A stretch of DNA of 64,000 bases from an uncultured Bacteroidales bacterium. Lineage in GTDB: Bacteria > Bacteroidota > Bacteroidia > Bacteroidales > UBA932. This document shows positions 51,383 through 59,545 of this stretch, in pieces. The notes under the pieces are model-generated. The model searched no databases, had not been told where the DNA came from, and saw only the letters and a list, made by a program, of their open reading frames with translations. Within the stretch, counting starts at the first letter, position 1. Each line of letters starts with the position of its first letter. The position numbers were made by a program, and so were the translations under genes. The DNA is taken from assembly GCA_900318015.1 (NCBI GenBank), contig ONJB01000004.1, positions 62,001-126,000 on the forward strand, in the 5' to 3' direction.

Positions 51383-52369
51383 ATGAAAAGAGAATCCATC
51401 CTTTCAGTCCTCACGTTCCTGCTCCTGGCTTCCTGCAGCCGGGAGCGTCCGGAAACGGTCTTCAGGACCCTGGACACGGCTTTTTACGAAGTCCCTACCC
51501 GCTCGCTCCTGACGGCGCCCGATATCGAAACGAAGAAGACGTCGGTCACCCTCGCCGCGTACGCGGGAGGAACTCTCGCAAACTGCCAGCATTATACGAC
51601 CGCCCTGGGCGCAATGGTCCTGGAACTGGATCCCGGCCAGACCTATACCCTCTATGCCCTGGTGAACATGGGCGACATGACGGCATCCCTCCCCCGCTTG
51701 GAAAGCGACTTGGAATCACTGACCTACCGGATACCTTCGTATACGGAAGGGGCGGAATCCCTTGCCGCCCGGGGCCTGCCGATGGCCGGAACGCTGGACT
51801 ACCCTGGTCATGGGACCGTCATACCCGTGGAGCGGCTCCTCGCCAAGGTGACCGCCCATCTTTCCTGCGAATGGGAAGACGCCGCCATCCGGAGTGTCCG
51901 GGTGCGCAACCTCAACCGGGTGCTCCGTCCCTTCGGCGAAGCGGTTATGGACGAGGACTGGGACCAGCAGGAATTCGACGACGGTACCGGAACGGCATCC
52001 GGGACTTTCGTCTTCTACGTGCCGGAGAACCGACAGGGTACCATCGGCGAGATCCAGACTTCCCGGGAGAAGAGCCCCGACGCGAACGACGAAGTCCGCG
52101 CCCGGAGCGACCGGCTCACCTACCTGGAAACGACGGTGGAAGGCACCGGAACCATCCTGGGGACCATCGTCTATCGGAGCTATCTGGGGCGGAATGCGGT
52201 CACGGATTTCGACATCCTGCGGAATGCCCGGTACGACTGGACCCTCCGCTTCCTGCCCGACGGACTGCAGTACGACGATTGGAAACACGACAACGACCTC
52301 ATCGACTCCCAGACCGGCCTGCACATCAGCGACGGGTGGGATGACGGCGGCGAGACCGACTTGCATTGA
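51383..52369 (+). CDS. DUF4906-like fimbrial lipoprotein
   Basis: The protein has 328 residues with lipobox LLLASC. Its C-terminal half carries FVFYVPENRQG and the stretch YRSYLGRNAVTDFDILRN. This last pattern (YLGxxxxxDFDIxRN) is shared with the 993-residue protein that follows and is typical of DUF4906 proteins found in Bacteroidetes pilus loci, where such proteins act as minor or tip subunits. Its exact role is unknown. It begins 10 nt after FimB/Mfa2. Confidence 0.72.
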   Translation: MKRESILSVLTFLLLASCSRERPETVFRTLDTAFYEVPTRSLLTAPDIETKKTSVTLAAYAGGTLANCQHYTTALGAMVLELDPGQTYTLYALVNMGDMTASLPRLESDLESLTYRIPSYTEGAESLAARGLPMAGTLDYPGHGTVIPVERLLAKVTAHLSCEWEDAAIRSVRVRNLNRVLRPFGEAVMDEDWDQQEFDDGTGTASGTFVFYVPENRQGTIGEIQTSREKSPDANDEVRARSDRLTYLETTVEGTGTILGTIVYRSYLGRNAVTDFDILRNARYDWTLRFLPDGLQYDDWKHDNDLIDSQTGLHISDGWDDGGETDLH

Positions 52370-52380
52370 CCCTTCAAGAA

Positions 52381-55347
52381 ATGAATCCTAAGAAAATGAA
52401 AACAACCCAGTTAATCGCATTGTTCATCGGGGCGGTCCTCCCCTTCACCGCCTGCCGCGAGGCCGAGCCGGAACGGCCGGGCGCGGAGGCCCGCTATGTC
52501 AATATCCCCGTTTCTTTGGGACGGGAGAACGAGGCCGCGGACGGCACCCGGTCCATCGTGGATATCGAGGTCGAGAATTTCCAGAAAGCCGCCCTCTTCG
52601 CCTTCGACGCGAAGACGGGAACCATCCTCACCTATACCGGCGGGAAGGACGGAGAGCCCATCGCCGCCTTCCCCAAGGCGAAGAACTTCAGCTGGTCCCT
52701 GCCGACCGGCATCACCCTGGACATCTACGCCATTGTCAATTATGGCGACCTGGACTTGGAATCCTACGCCCGTCCGGGCCTGAAAAAGGCGGAGCTGGAG
52801 GCGCTCCGGTTCATCAGCCGGAACCCCTCCGAACTCAAAAGGCTGGAAACGGAAGGTTACGGAATGCCGATGGCCGGCATCAAGGAGGGTGTCTATCTGA
52901 CCTCTCCGGGGGACGGTCTTGAAATCCCCGTCAAGAAGCTGTATGCGAAGTACAACCTCTGGTTCGACCTGTCCCGCATCGAGCAGGAAGGATGGCATGT
53001 ACAAGCAATGCACATCATCGTGGAAAACGCCAACACGGAGGTGCCCTTCTTCGTCGAAAACTACCGGCAGGACGATCCGTCCAAGCTCGTGGAATACGAC
53101 CGGGCCACGGAACAGGACCTGGACGAGATCCAGCAGGGCGGGAGCGGCCACGCCGTCACGCTGTACATGCTGGAGAACTGCCAGGGATATAAGGAAGGCG
53201 CGGAGAGCTGGAAGACTGTCTATAAGGACCTCGGCTTCGAGGCCCTCCGGAATTGCACGTACATCGACCTGTCAGTCAAGGTAACCCGCGGTGGCGGAGA
53301 ATACCAGAACCTGGGGTATGCGATCTACCTGGGGAGGACAGACATGCGCTCCGACTTCGACATCGTCCGAAACCTGTTCAAGACCATCAAGATCGTCCTG
53401 CCCGGGCCGGACGACCCGAACCCCGCGTCGCATTTCTTCAAGTTCTCCGGGACGGAATCCCCCAGCGTCATGCCCGGGGAAAGCATCGACCTGTACTTCG
53501 TGACGAACCTGCCGCAAGAGGAGATTTCGGCTTCCTGCAGCCCTGCGGGACGGCTTTCCGTGACCTCCATCTCGTATTCGGCCGATGCCGACGGCATCGC
53601 CACGGGCTACGTACGGCTCCAGGCGGCCGATAACCTCCAGGATGGCATGACCTGCCTGGTGACGGCAGGTTCGGAGGCGAAGAATGCCACCGACCAGCGG
53701 ACCGTCACGGCCTCCTGGCCCACTACCCTGGAGGTGATCCTAACCGAGGCGCCGGCCTATGTTGCCCAGACCGGGTACCTGCAAGTGGTTCCACGGGGCG
53801 GCATCGTCCGGGTGGACGCCGAGGTGAAGGCCGGCAGCGAGGGAATCCTGGAAGTCCGGGAAGTCGGCGTCGCGGGGTCCCTGATGAACATCGGCCTCGC
53901 GGGTCTTGCCGCCGGCGCCGGGACCGTCGTCCTGCATCACTTCAACGCCGCCGGCGCCGAAGTCGGGTCGCAGGAGGTGGAAATCGACATTCTCGCTCCC
54001 CTGCTCAAGTTCGGCATGGACCTGTACACCCTGTCGCCGGACGGGACGGTGAAGAAGGGCATGCTCCGGTATTTCCGGGCCGATGGGACCGAATTCACGA
54101 GCGCCGAGCGGAAGAAGTTCGACCTGGACCTCATCAAGCGGCTGCTGTACCCGGTGGACTGGATCTGGATCTCCGGCTGCGGCGACTTCGTCGACGGGGC
54201 CCTCCTCCGGATGTGGGACGACGACCTGCAACTCCTCACTGTCCCGATCACCTTCCAGGTCAAGCGCCTCTACGCAAGCGGGAAGGAACTCCCGGTGGGA
54301 GACGGGTCCATCATCGGCACAGCCTCCTATGCAGGCGCGCCCTCGGCGAATCTGGTGGCAGCCGTGACCGACCTGGCCATCCTCAATCCCTTTGCTTCCA
54401 TGGCCGGACAAAGTCTCGGTATCATCGAGAACAACCTGCCCGTGTACGAGGCCTTAAAGGCGGAACCGGAGTACCTGGCTGCAGTGGGAATCCAGCCTTC
54501 CGCCGCACTGGGATTAACCTCTTATCGTGCGGGTAAGGCATTCTCTGTCAATGGGTCCACGCTTTCGCTGGAACTGCCGCTGCCCATCAAGACCGAGTTT
54601 TCCTATGAGGTGGAGGGGCCGGAGGAGTTTACCATCGAGGCTTTGCCCGATAAGCTTGTCGTGACGGCGGTGGAGAACCCCGCTTCGTACACCGGGTATG
54701 GGCGGTTCCCGCTCAAGGCGCGAATCGTCCACGCGGAGACCGGCGAGAAATCATCGCCAGTGGACATGGGCTATCTGGAGATTTATTTGATTGGGGCTGT
54801 GGGGCCGTACATCCACGCAGATGGGGCTGGTTACAAGGTTGGTGGCTTGGCGGTTCCGGCGGGAGGACGCTCTCCCATCGAGGAACTCCTGACCCCGGTC
54901 GCCTACTTCTGGGAGAACATCGCCGTCACCAGCCTGCCCGGCTTCTACCTGACGCAGGCCGGCAATGCATACAACCAGTACAAAGTGTACCACCAGACCG
55001 TGGAAATCGACGATTTCGGGATCGACCGTTTCGCCGAAAAGGGCGAGACTTCCTATCTGAACTCCTACCGGATTCACGTAGGGGCGTACCCTTTGGGGAC
55101 CGACGTGCTTGAATTCCAGTTCGGGTCCATCTGGCGGAATCACGGCGCAGGCATCATCGACGCGGCACTTGAATGCGACGGGGTTTTGGAGCCCCGCTAT
55201 GCGGAAGGGGCTTTGAACGGCAAGCTCCGGCATTTCCGCCTGGCTGCGGACAAGGACGATGCTGGATTCTCGTATTGCGCCTATGCCGATTTGTTCGGGG
55301 GGAACGGGTTCCTGGTGCACGATGTGTTCTTGGAGCTGAGGGAGTAG
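52381..55347 (+). CDS. Large DUF4906-like putative pilus tip adhesin
   Basis: The protein has 988 residues from the ATG at 52381; the ATG at 52396 is also plausible. The lipobox is PFTAC. Residues about 25-330 repeat the plan of the previous gene (LYMLENCQGY; YAIYLGRTDMRSDFDIVRN). Then come an Ig-like domain (about 340-460), a linker beta domain (about 450-530), and a C-terminal region (about 540-988) with no family I know. A long multi-domain DUF4906 protein last in a pilus operon fits a tip adhesin. The segment near 54480-54880 uses more G- and T-ending codons than the flanks, hinting at recombination. Confidence 0.72.
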   Translation: MNPKKMKTTQLIALFIGAVLPFTACREAEPERPGAEARYVNIPVSLGRENEAADGTRSIVDIEVENFQKAALFAFDAKTGTILTYTGGKDGEPIAAFPKAKNFSWSLPTGITLDIYAIVNYGDLDLESYARPGLKKAELEALRFISRNPSELKRLETEGYGMPMAGIKEGVYLTSPGDGLEIPVKKLYAKYNLWFDLSRIEQEGWHVQAMHIIVENANTEVPFFVENYRQDDPSKLVEYDRATEQDLDEIQQGGSGHAVTLYMLENCQGYKEGAESWKTVYKDLGFEALRNCTYIDLSVKVTRGGGEYQNLGYAIYLGRTDMRSDFDIVRNLFKTIKIVLPGPDDPNPASHFFKFSGTESPSVMPGESIDLYFVTNLPQEEISASCSPAGRLSVTSISYSADADGIATGYVRLQAADNLQDGMTCLVTAGSEAKNATDQRTVTASWPTTLEVILTEAPAYVAQTGYLQVVPRGGIVRVDAEVKAGSEGILEVREVGVAGSLMNIGLAGLAAGAGTVVLHHFNAAGAEVGSQEVEIDILAPLLKFGMDLYTLSPDGTVKKGMLRYFRADGTEFTSAERKKFDLDLIKRLLYPVDWIWISGCGDFVDGALLRMWDDDLQLLTVPITFQVKRLYASGKELPVGDGSIIGTASYAGAPSANLVAAVTDLAILNPFASMAGQSLGIIENNLPVYEALKAEPEYLAAVGIQPSAALGLTSYRAGKAFSVNGSTLSLELPLPIKTEFSYEVEGPEEFTIEALPDKLVVTAVENPASYTGYGRFPLKARIVHAETGEKSSPVDMGYLEIYLIGAVGPYIHADGAGYKVGGLAVPAGGRSPIEELLTPVAYFWENIAVTSLPGFYLTQAGNAYNQYKVYHQTVEIDDFGIDRFAEKGETSYLNSYRIHVGAYPLGTDVLEFQFGSIWRNHGAGIIDAALECDGVLEPRYAEGALNGKLRHFRLAADKDDAGFSYCAYADLFGGNGFLVHDVFLELRE

Positions 55348-55420
55348 GCACCCGGCCGGGTCGTGGCCTTAGGAAGGCTCGATTTTTGCAAAATGGGAGG
55401 ATTTTGCGAACTTTGCACCC

Positions 55421-56119
55421 GTGAAAAGATTCGGAATCCTCCTGTTGACCCTCCTGGCGGTCGCGTCGTGTGGTATCACGCGGCGCGAACCGGTGTTGCA
55501 GCGGGCGTCTGTTTCGCAGAGGGCTTCGGGGGCGCGGGAGCCGGCCGGGAAGATCATTCCGCCCCTCACGGATTCCGCCGAGATTGCTAAGTCACGGGCG
55601 CGGGCGCAAGCGGTGATGGATTCGATTGATATGGTTCGGTCGGGCGTAACAGTCCCTCGATCGAATGAAGGAATACGCACTTCCTCCAACGAAGTTTTCT
55701 CCCAACCCGCTCAACCCCGCGAGCTCGTGGATGAGCTTTTGGACTATGCCAAGACCTTCATCGGCGTTCCCTACAGGCTCGGCGCCTCCGGCCCGGAACG
55801 CTTTGATTGTTCGGGCTTTACCAGCTATGTCTTTCGGGAATTCGGCTACAACCTGCCCCACAACTCCGTGATGCAGTTCAAAGATTGCACCCCGGTGGAG
55901 AGTTTTTCGGAACTACGGAAAGGAGACCTCGTCTTCTTTGGGGCGCGGAACAACATCCGCAATATCGGGCATGTGGGAATCGTTGTGGATGTGGATCTTG
56001 AGCGCGGCATGTTCCGCTTCATTCACGCCTCTACCTCCAATGGGGTTGAGATTCAACGCTCCACCTCTCCCTATTTCATGATGAGATACATGGGAGCGGG
56101 AAGAGTGTTAAAGGATTGA
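55421..56119 (+). CDS. NlpC/P60 (C40) family peptidase, lipoprotein
   Basis: The protein has 232 residues. It starts at GTG 55421 (next codons Lys-Arg-Phe), since no ATG fits. The lipobox is VASC. The NlpC/P60 domain (about 105-232) has the catalytic Cys in RFDCSGFTSYVF, His in NIGHVGIVVDV, and the third His in FIHAS. Such enzymes cut D-gamma-Glu-mDAP bonds in peptidoglycan. Weak promoter GAACTTTG (one mismatch) at 55408-55415 lies 5 nt before the GTG, again giving almost no leader. Confidence 0.88.
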   Translation: MKRFGILLLTLLAVASCGITRREPVLQRASVSQRASGAREPAGKIIPPLTDSAEIAKSRARAQAVMDSIDMVRSGVTVPRSNEGIRTSSNEVFSQPAQPRELVDELLDYAKTFIGVPYRLGASGPERFDCSGFTSYVFREFGYNLPHNSVMQFKDCTPVESFSELRKGDLVFFGARNNIRNIGHVGIVVDVDLERGMFRFIHASTSNGVEIQRSTSPYFMMRYMGAGRVLKD

Positions 56120-56130
56120 TCCCATTCTCC

Positions 56131-56234
56131 CCAGCACGGCGCAAGTCACGTTTTTGCCTCATATCGTTCCCTCTCCCGTGCTCCAGCACGGCGCAAGTTA
56201 CACTTTGGGCTCTTATCGTTCCCTCTCCCGTGCT
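56131..56234. repeat. Tandem duplication, two 52-bp copies
   Basis: Copies at 56131-56182 and 56183-56234, both beginning CCAGCACGGCGCAAGT and ending TATCGTTCCCTCTCCCGTGCT-type. They differ at several positions in the middle. At the junction CCGTGCT-CC-AGCACGG forms a 7-bp hairpin. The second copy ends at the nitroreductase stop codon. It lies between convergent genes and may work as a terminator-like or repeat element. Confidence 0.8.
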
Positions 56235-56764
56235 CAAAGCTTCGTCACGAAGCCGTCCATCCCAATTCGATGCCCATGCTTGTCCGAAGGGGCGCTCTCG
56301 GGCGCCGGGTACCCCACATTGATCATCGCAACAAGTTCATACCCCTCGGTGCCAGGGAGTAAGCCGGAAAGCAGGGCCGGATCGAACGAACCTACCCACA
56401 GGGTCGCCAAGCCCTCATTCTCTGCCGCAAGCATCAGGTATGTGGCGACGATGGAAGCATCGACCTCAGCCCCATTCTTGCCATCGTAACGGCGAACCCA
56501 GGCATCGGCAGGACGGCAACCCACGATCAAAAGCAAGGGCGCCCCATAGTTCGAGCGCGTAACACCTTTAATGGCTTCCAGCGTGTCCGGAGCAGTGACC
56601 GCCCAGACATGGACAGGCTGCTTATTTACGGCCGTAGGGGCAATGCGGCCGGCCTCAAGGATCCGGTCGACCTTCTCCTGCTCCACCGGGCTCGCGGAGA
56701 ACGCCCGGCAGGAATACCGGTTCTGGATGAGGGTGTTGAAGTCCATGAGTGTATCTTTTTTCAT
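56234..56764 (-). CDS. Nitroreductase family protein
   Basis: The protein has 176 residues from the ATG at 56764 (MKKDTLMDF); an ATG at 56746 (MDFNTLIQ) is the other choice. The FMN-binding signature NRYSCRAFSASPV is near the N-terminus, then RIAPTAVNKQPVHVWAV and the LGL-like MINVGYPAP. Family members reduce nitro groups, quinones or flavin with NAD(P)H. The substrate is unknown. A TATCTTTG promoter lies 20 nt upstream. Confidence 0.9.
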   Translation of the reverse strand: MKKDTLMDFNTLIQNRYSCRAFSASPVEQEKVDRILEAGRIAPTAVNKQPVHVWAVTAPDTLEAIKGVTRSNYGAPLLLIVGCRPADAWVRRYDGKNGAEVDASIVATYLMLAAENEGLATLWVGSFDPALLSGLLPGTEGYELVAMINVGYPAPESAPSDKHGHRIGMDGFVTKL

Positions 56765-56784
56765 CTTCAGTTTTGTAGTCAATG

Positions 56785-56792
56785 CAAAGATA
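56785..56792 (-). promoter_or_regulatory. TAnnTTTG promoter element (TATCTTTG) for the nitroreductase gene
   Basis: Full match, 20 nt from the ATG at 56764. Confidence 0.7.
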
Positions 56793-56899
56793 AGAAAAAA
56801 GGGTAATGCTTGCGTCTACCTAAAAGTTTATTGGAGAGACCTCCAGCAAAAGCTAAAAGAAAGTTATCAACAACAATTCTGTCCTTGCCGTATTTTTCG

Positions 56900-56907
56900 T
56901 ATATTCG
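56900..56907 (+). promoter_or_regulatory. Near-consensus promoter element (TATATTCG) for dinD-like gene
   Basis: One mismatch to TAnnTTTG, 20 nt before the ATG at 56928, at normal spacing. It is preceded by an AT-rich stretch. Confidence 0.4.
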
Positions 56908-56927
56908 CATATAGAAGATTTGGAGCG

Positions 56928-57809
56928 ATGAACGAATTGACAAAAGAGGTTGCCTCACTCTTCGAGACCTTGAGGCATGTGAATGAGAGCGGGGGGGAAT
57001 ATTGGTCCGCCCGAGAGATTTACCCCTATCTGGGATACACACAGTGGCGAAGGTTTGAAGACGCCATCGAAAGGGCTAAAGAATCCTGCAAATCGGCCTC
57101 CCAGCCCATTGAGAGACATTTTGCCGACGCCGGCAAAACATCCCCAATGCCTAATGGTGGAACAAAAGAAATCCCTGATATCCACCTTACTCGCTATGCC
57201 TGCTATCTCGTCGCGCAAAACGGCGATCCTCGCAAAACCGAGATTGCCCAGGCACAAACATACTTCGCCATCCAAACACGGTACGCCGAAATCCAGCAAA
57301 TGGAGGAGTACCAACGTCTCTCTACAGAAGAGGAGATGCGCCTGTTCCTGCGTCAGCAAATGCGTGAGCACAATACCGAATTAGCGGAAGCTGCCCAGAA
57401 AGCCGGTGTCAAAGAACCATGGGACTATGCACGTTTCCAGAATGCCGGATACAAGGGGCTTTACAACGGCATGGACGAAGATGCCATCCACTCTCACAAA
57501 GGGCTCACAAAGAGTCAGAAGATCCTTGACCACATGGGCAGTACCGAACTGGCCGCGAACCTTTTCCGAGCAACCCAGGCAGCTGAAAAGTTGAATAAAG
57601 ACCATGTGCAAGGAAAGGCCAACGCCAATCATGTCCATTATGAAGTCGGACAGAAAGTCCGGAAGGCCATCGCAGATATCGGCGGCACAATGCCCGAAGA
57701 CCTCCCTACCGCCGAAAGCATCAAAAGGATAGAATCGAAACAGCGAAAACTTGGAAAGGTAGAACAGAAGAAACTGGAGCAATCCAATGACGAGAAGGAA
57801 AGTGATTAA
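56928..57809 (+). CDS. dinD: DinD-like DNA-damage-inducible protein (BRO-N domain)
   Basis: The protein has 293 residues from the ATG at 56928. The N-terminal BRO-N/antirepressor-like domain (about 1-110) contains EYWSAREIYPYLGYTQWRRFEDAIERA and LTRYACYLVAQNGDPRK. A helical DinD C-terminal part includes HNTELAEAAQKAGV, LYNGMDED and LGSTELAANLFRATQ-like text (here HMGSTELAANL). E. coli DinD is SOS-induced and inhibits RecA filaments. The gene is visibly AT-richer than its neighbours with an Asn/Lys/Gln-rich product, which suggests recent transfer. I see no LexA box that I can vouch for. Confidence 0.88.
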   Translation: MNELTKEVASLFETLRHVNESGGEYWSAREIYPYLGYTQWRRFEDAIERAKESCKSASQPIERHFADAGKTSPMPNGGTKEIPDIHLTRYACYLVAQNGDPRKTEIAQAQTYFAIQTRYAEIQQMEEYQRLSTEEEMRLFLRQQMREHNTELAEAAQKAGVKEPWDYARFQNAGYKGLYNGMDEDAIHSHKGLTKSQKILDHMGSTELAANLFRATQAAEKLNKDHVQGKANANHVHYEVGQKVRKAIADIGGTMPEDLPTAESIKRIESKQRKLGKVEQKKLEQSNDEKESD

Positions 57810-57842
57810 GATAGGGTTCCTTGTCGCAGGAACTATCCTAAC

Positions 57843-58295
57843 CTATTCCACCGGGACCTTCATAACCACCTTTTTCACGGGGGCGCAGACATCGCCTACA
57901 GCCAGGCCTGGCTCATGCGCATCTTCAGGGAAAACCACAAGGAAATAGCCTTCGCCGATGACCAGGTCAGCGCCAGGGCAATCGGCATAACGGGCCGCGT
58001 CTTTTGCCTCGTCGTAAGGAATGGTCTCCGTCACTTGCGGGAGCGGCTTGCAGCGAATCAATTCTGTGCCGACAAGCGCGAGTTGGACGTCCGCATACTT
58101 CCGATGTGCCTCGTACCCTTTCGGGTTCACGAGGCTCGTGGTGCCCTCGCTCACGACGGCTTTGACTCCTAGGTCAAGCTGGTGCGAACCCACCTCCACG
58201 TCGGGCGTAACAGTTTCAATATACTCCAGCGCCAGATCCAGCGCCGGCGTCAGGCCCTTGTACAGGCCGATGTTCTTGATGTGGTCGTAAATCAT
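57843..58295 (-). CDS. YhcH/YjgK/YiaL family protein
   Basis: The protein has 150 residues, a cupin-like fold with EAHRKYADVQLALVG and FPEDAHEPGLAVG, the metal-binding His/Glu cluster of the family. Relatives of EbgC/YhcH are linked to sugar (including sialic acid) metabolism, perhaps as sugar anomerases. Here it is the last gene of a surface-sugar run. Its ATG lies 27 nt after the WbjD stop. Confidence 0.85.
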   Translation of the reverse strand: MIYDHIKNIGLYKGLTPALDLALEYIETVTPDVEVGSHQLDLGVKAVVSEGTTSLVNPKGYEAHRKYADVQLALVGTELIRCKPLPQVTETIPYDEAKDAARYADCPGADLVIGEGYFLVVFPEDAHEPGLAVGDVCAPVKKVVMKVPVE

Positions 58296-58322
58296 ATAGC
58301 GTTATCAGTTCAAGGTTATGCA

Positions 58323-59504
58323 TCAGAATTTCCGCCAGACCATCTTGTTCACCACCCCGACGTAGCTCTGGATGATGCGGACGACTTTGGTGGAGACGTT
58401 CTCGTCCACATAGTCCGGCACGGGGATGCCCGGGAATCCGTCACGGATGAGGGAGACGGCGACATCAACGCTCTGGAGAAGGCCTGTGGTATCGATGCCG
58501 CTGAGGACGAAGCAACCCTTATCCAGGGCCTCAGGCCTTTCGGTGCTAGTCCGGATGCAGACGGCCGGGAAGGGATGACCGATGGAGGTGAAGAAGGACG
58601 ATTCCTCAGGCAGGGTACCGCTATCTGATACCACACAGAACGCGTTCATCTGCAAGCAGTTGTAATCGTGGAAGCCCAACGGCTCGTGCTGAATGACGCG
58701 CGGATCCAATTTAAAGCCAGAGGCCTCCAGGCGCTTGCGTGAGCGCGGGTGACAGGAGTACAGGATGGGCATATCGTACTTCGCCGCCATCTCGTTGATA
58801 GCGTTGAAGAGGCTCAGGAAGTTCTTCTCCGTATCGATGTTCTCCTCGCGGTGGGCACTCAGGAGAATGTACTTGCCCTTCTCAAGGCCGAGGCGCGCAT
58901 GGATGTCGCTGGCCTCGATCTCGGCGAGGTTGTTATGCAGCACCTCCGCCATCGGCGAACCGGTCACGTACGTGCGCTCCTTCGGGAGGCCCGTGTCGGC
59001 CAGGTAGCGACGCGCGTGCTCGCTGTAAGCCATGTTCACATCGGAGATGATATCGACAATCCGGCGGTTCGTCTCCTCCGGCAGGCACTCGTCCTTGCAG
59101 CGGTTGCCGGCTTCCATGTGGAAGATCGGGATGTGCAAGCGCTTGGCGCCGATGACGCTCAGGCAGGAGTTCGTGTCGCCCAGCACCAGCACCGCATCGG
59201 GCTGGATCCGCACCATCAGCTGGTAGCTCTTCGCGATGATATTGCCCATGGTCTCGCCCAGGTCCGTGCCCACGGCGTCCATGTACACATCAGGGTCTGC
59301 GAGTTTAAGGTCCTTGAAAAACACCCCGTTCAGGTTGTAGTCATAGTTCTGGCCCGTGTGTGCCAGGATCGTGTCGAAATACTCCCGGCACTTGTTGATG
59401 ACCGCCGCCAGACGGATGATTTCCGGGCGGGTGCCGACGATGATCAGAAGCTTCAGCTTCCCGTTATTCTTGAATTCTGCCATATCGATTATTTCTTGTT
59501 TCAT
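58323..59504 (-). CDS. wbjD: Non-hydrolysing UDP-GlcNAc 2-epimerase family, WbjD/CapG type
   Basis: The protein has 393 residues. It has IIVGTRPEIIRLA, HTGQNYDYNL, VLGDTNSCLS, HMEAGNRC, CLPEETNRRIVD (catalytic Glu/Asp region), SAHREENID and SDSGTLPEESSFF. The Cys-containing MEAGNRC and EETNR type places it with WbjD/CapG, which epimerises UDP-N-acetyl-L-pneumosamine-type intermediates to UDP-N-acetyl-L-fucosamine, rather than WecB. CapF in the same run supports this. CapE/WbjB is not in the window. It lies 20 bp from the ATPase stop across a tandem duplication. Confidence 0.88.
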   Translation of the reverse strand: MKQEIIDMAEFKNNGKLKLLIIVGTRPEIIRLAAVINKCREYFDTILAHTGQNYDYNLNGVFFKDLKLADPDVYMDAVGTDLGETMGNIIAKSYQLMVRIQPDAVLVLGDTNSCLSVIGAKRLHIPIFHMEAGNRCKDECLPEETNRRIVDIISDVNMAYSEHARRYLADTGLPKERTYVTGSPMAEVLHNNLAEIEASDIHARLGLEKGKYILLSAHREENIDTEKNFLSLFNAINEMAAKYDMPILYSCHPRSRKRLEASGFKLDPRVIQHEPLGFHDYNCLQMNAFCVVSDSGTLPEESSFFTSIGHPFPAVCIRTSTERPEALDKGCFVLSGIDTTGLLQSVDVAVSLIRDGFPGIPVPDYVDENVSTKVVRIIQSYVGVVNKMVWRKF

Positions 59505-59505
59505 T

Positions 59506-59545
59506 TATAAAAGGGCATCCACCTCTATAAAAGGGCATCCACCTC
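59506..59545. repeat. 20-bp perfect tandem duplication at the ATPase 3' end
   Basis: TATAAAAGGGCATCCACCTC occurs at 59506-59525 and 59526-59545 without spacer. The second copy encodes the last residues (EVDALL) and most of the stop region of the ATPase gene. The first copy repeats it in the spacer to wbjD. It could be a replication slip or the scar of an insertion. Confidence 0.85.

Noticed and set aside
56928..57809. Prophage or plasmid remnant around the dinD-like gene
   Set aside because: The gene is AT-richer and has a BRO-N domain, but no integrase, att repeat or other phage gene is near.
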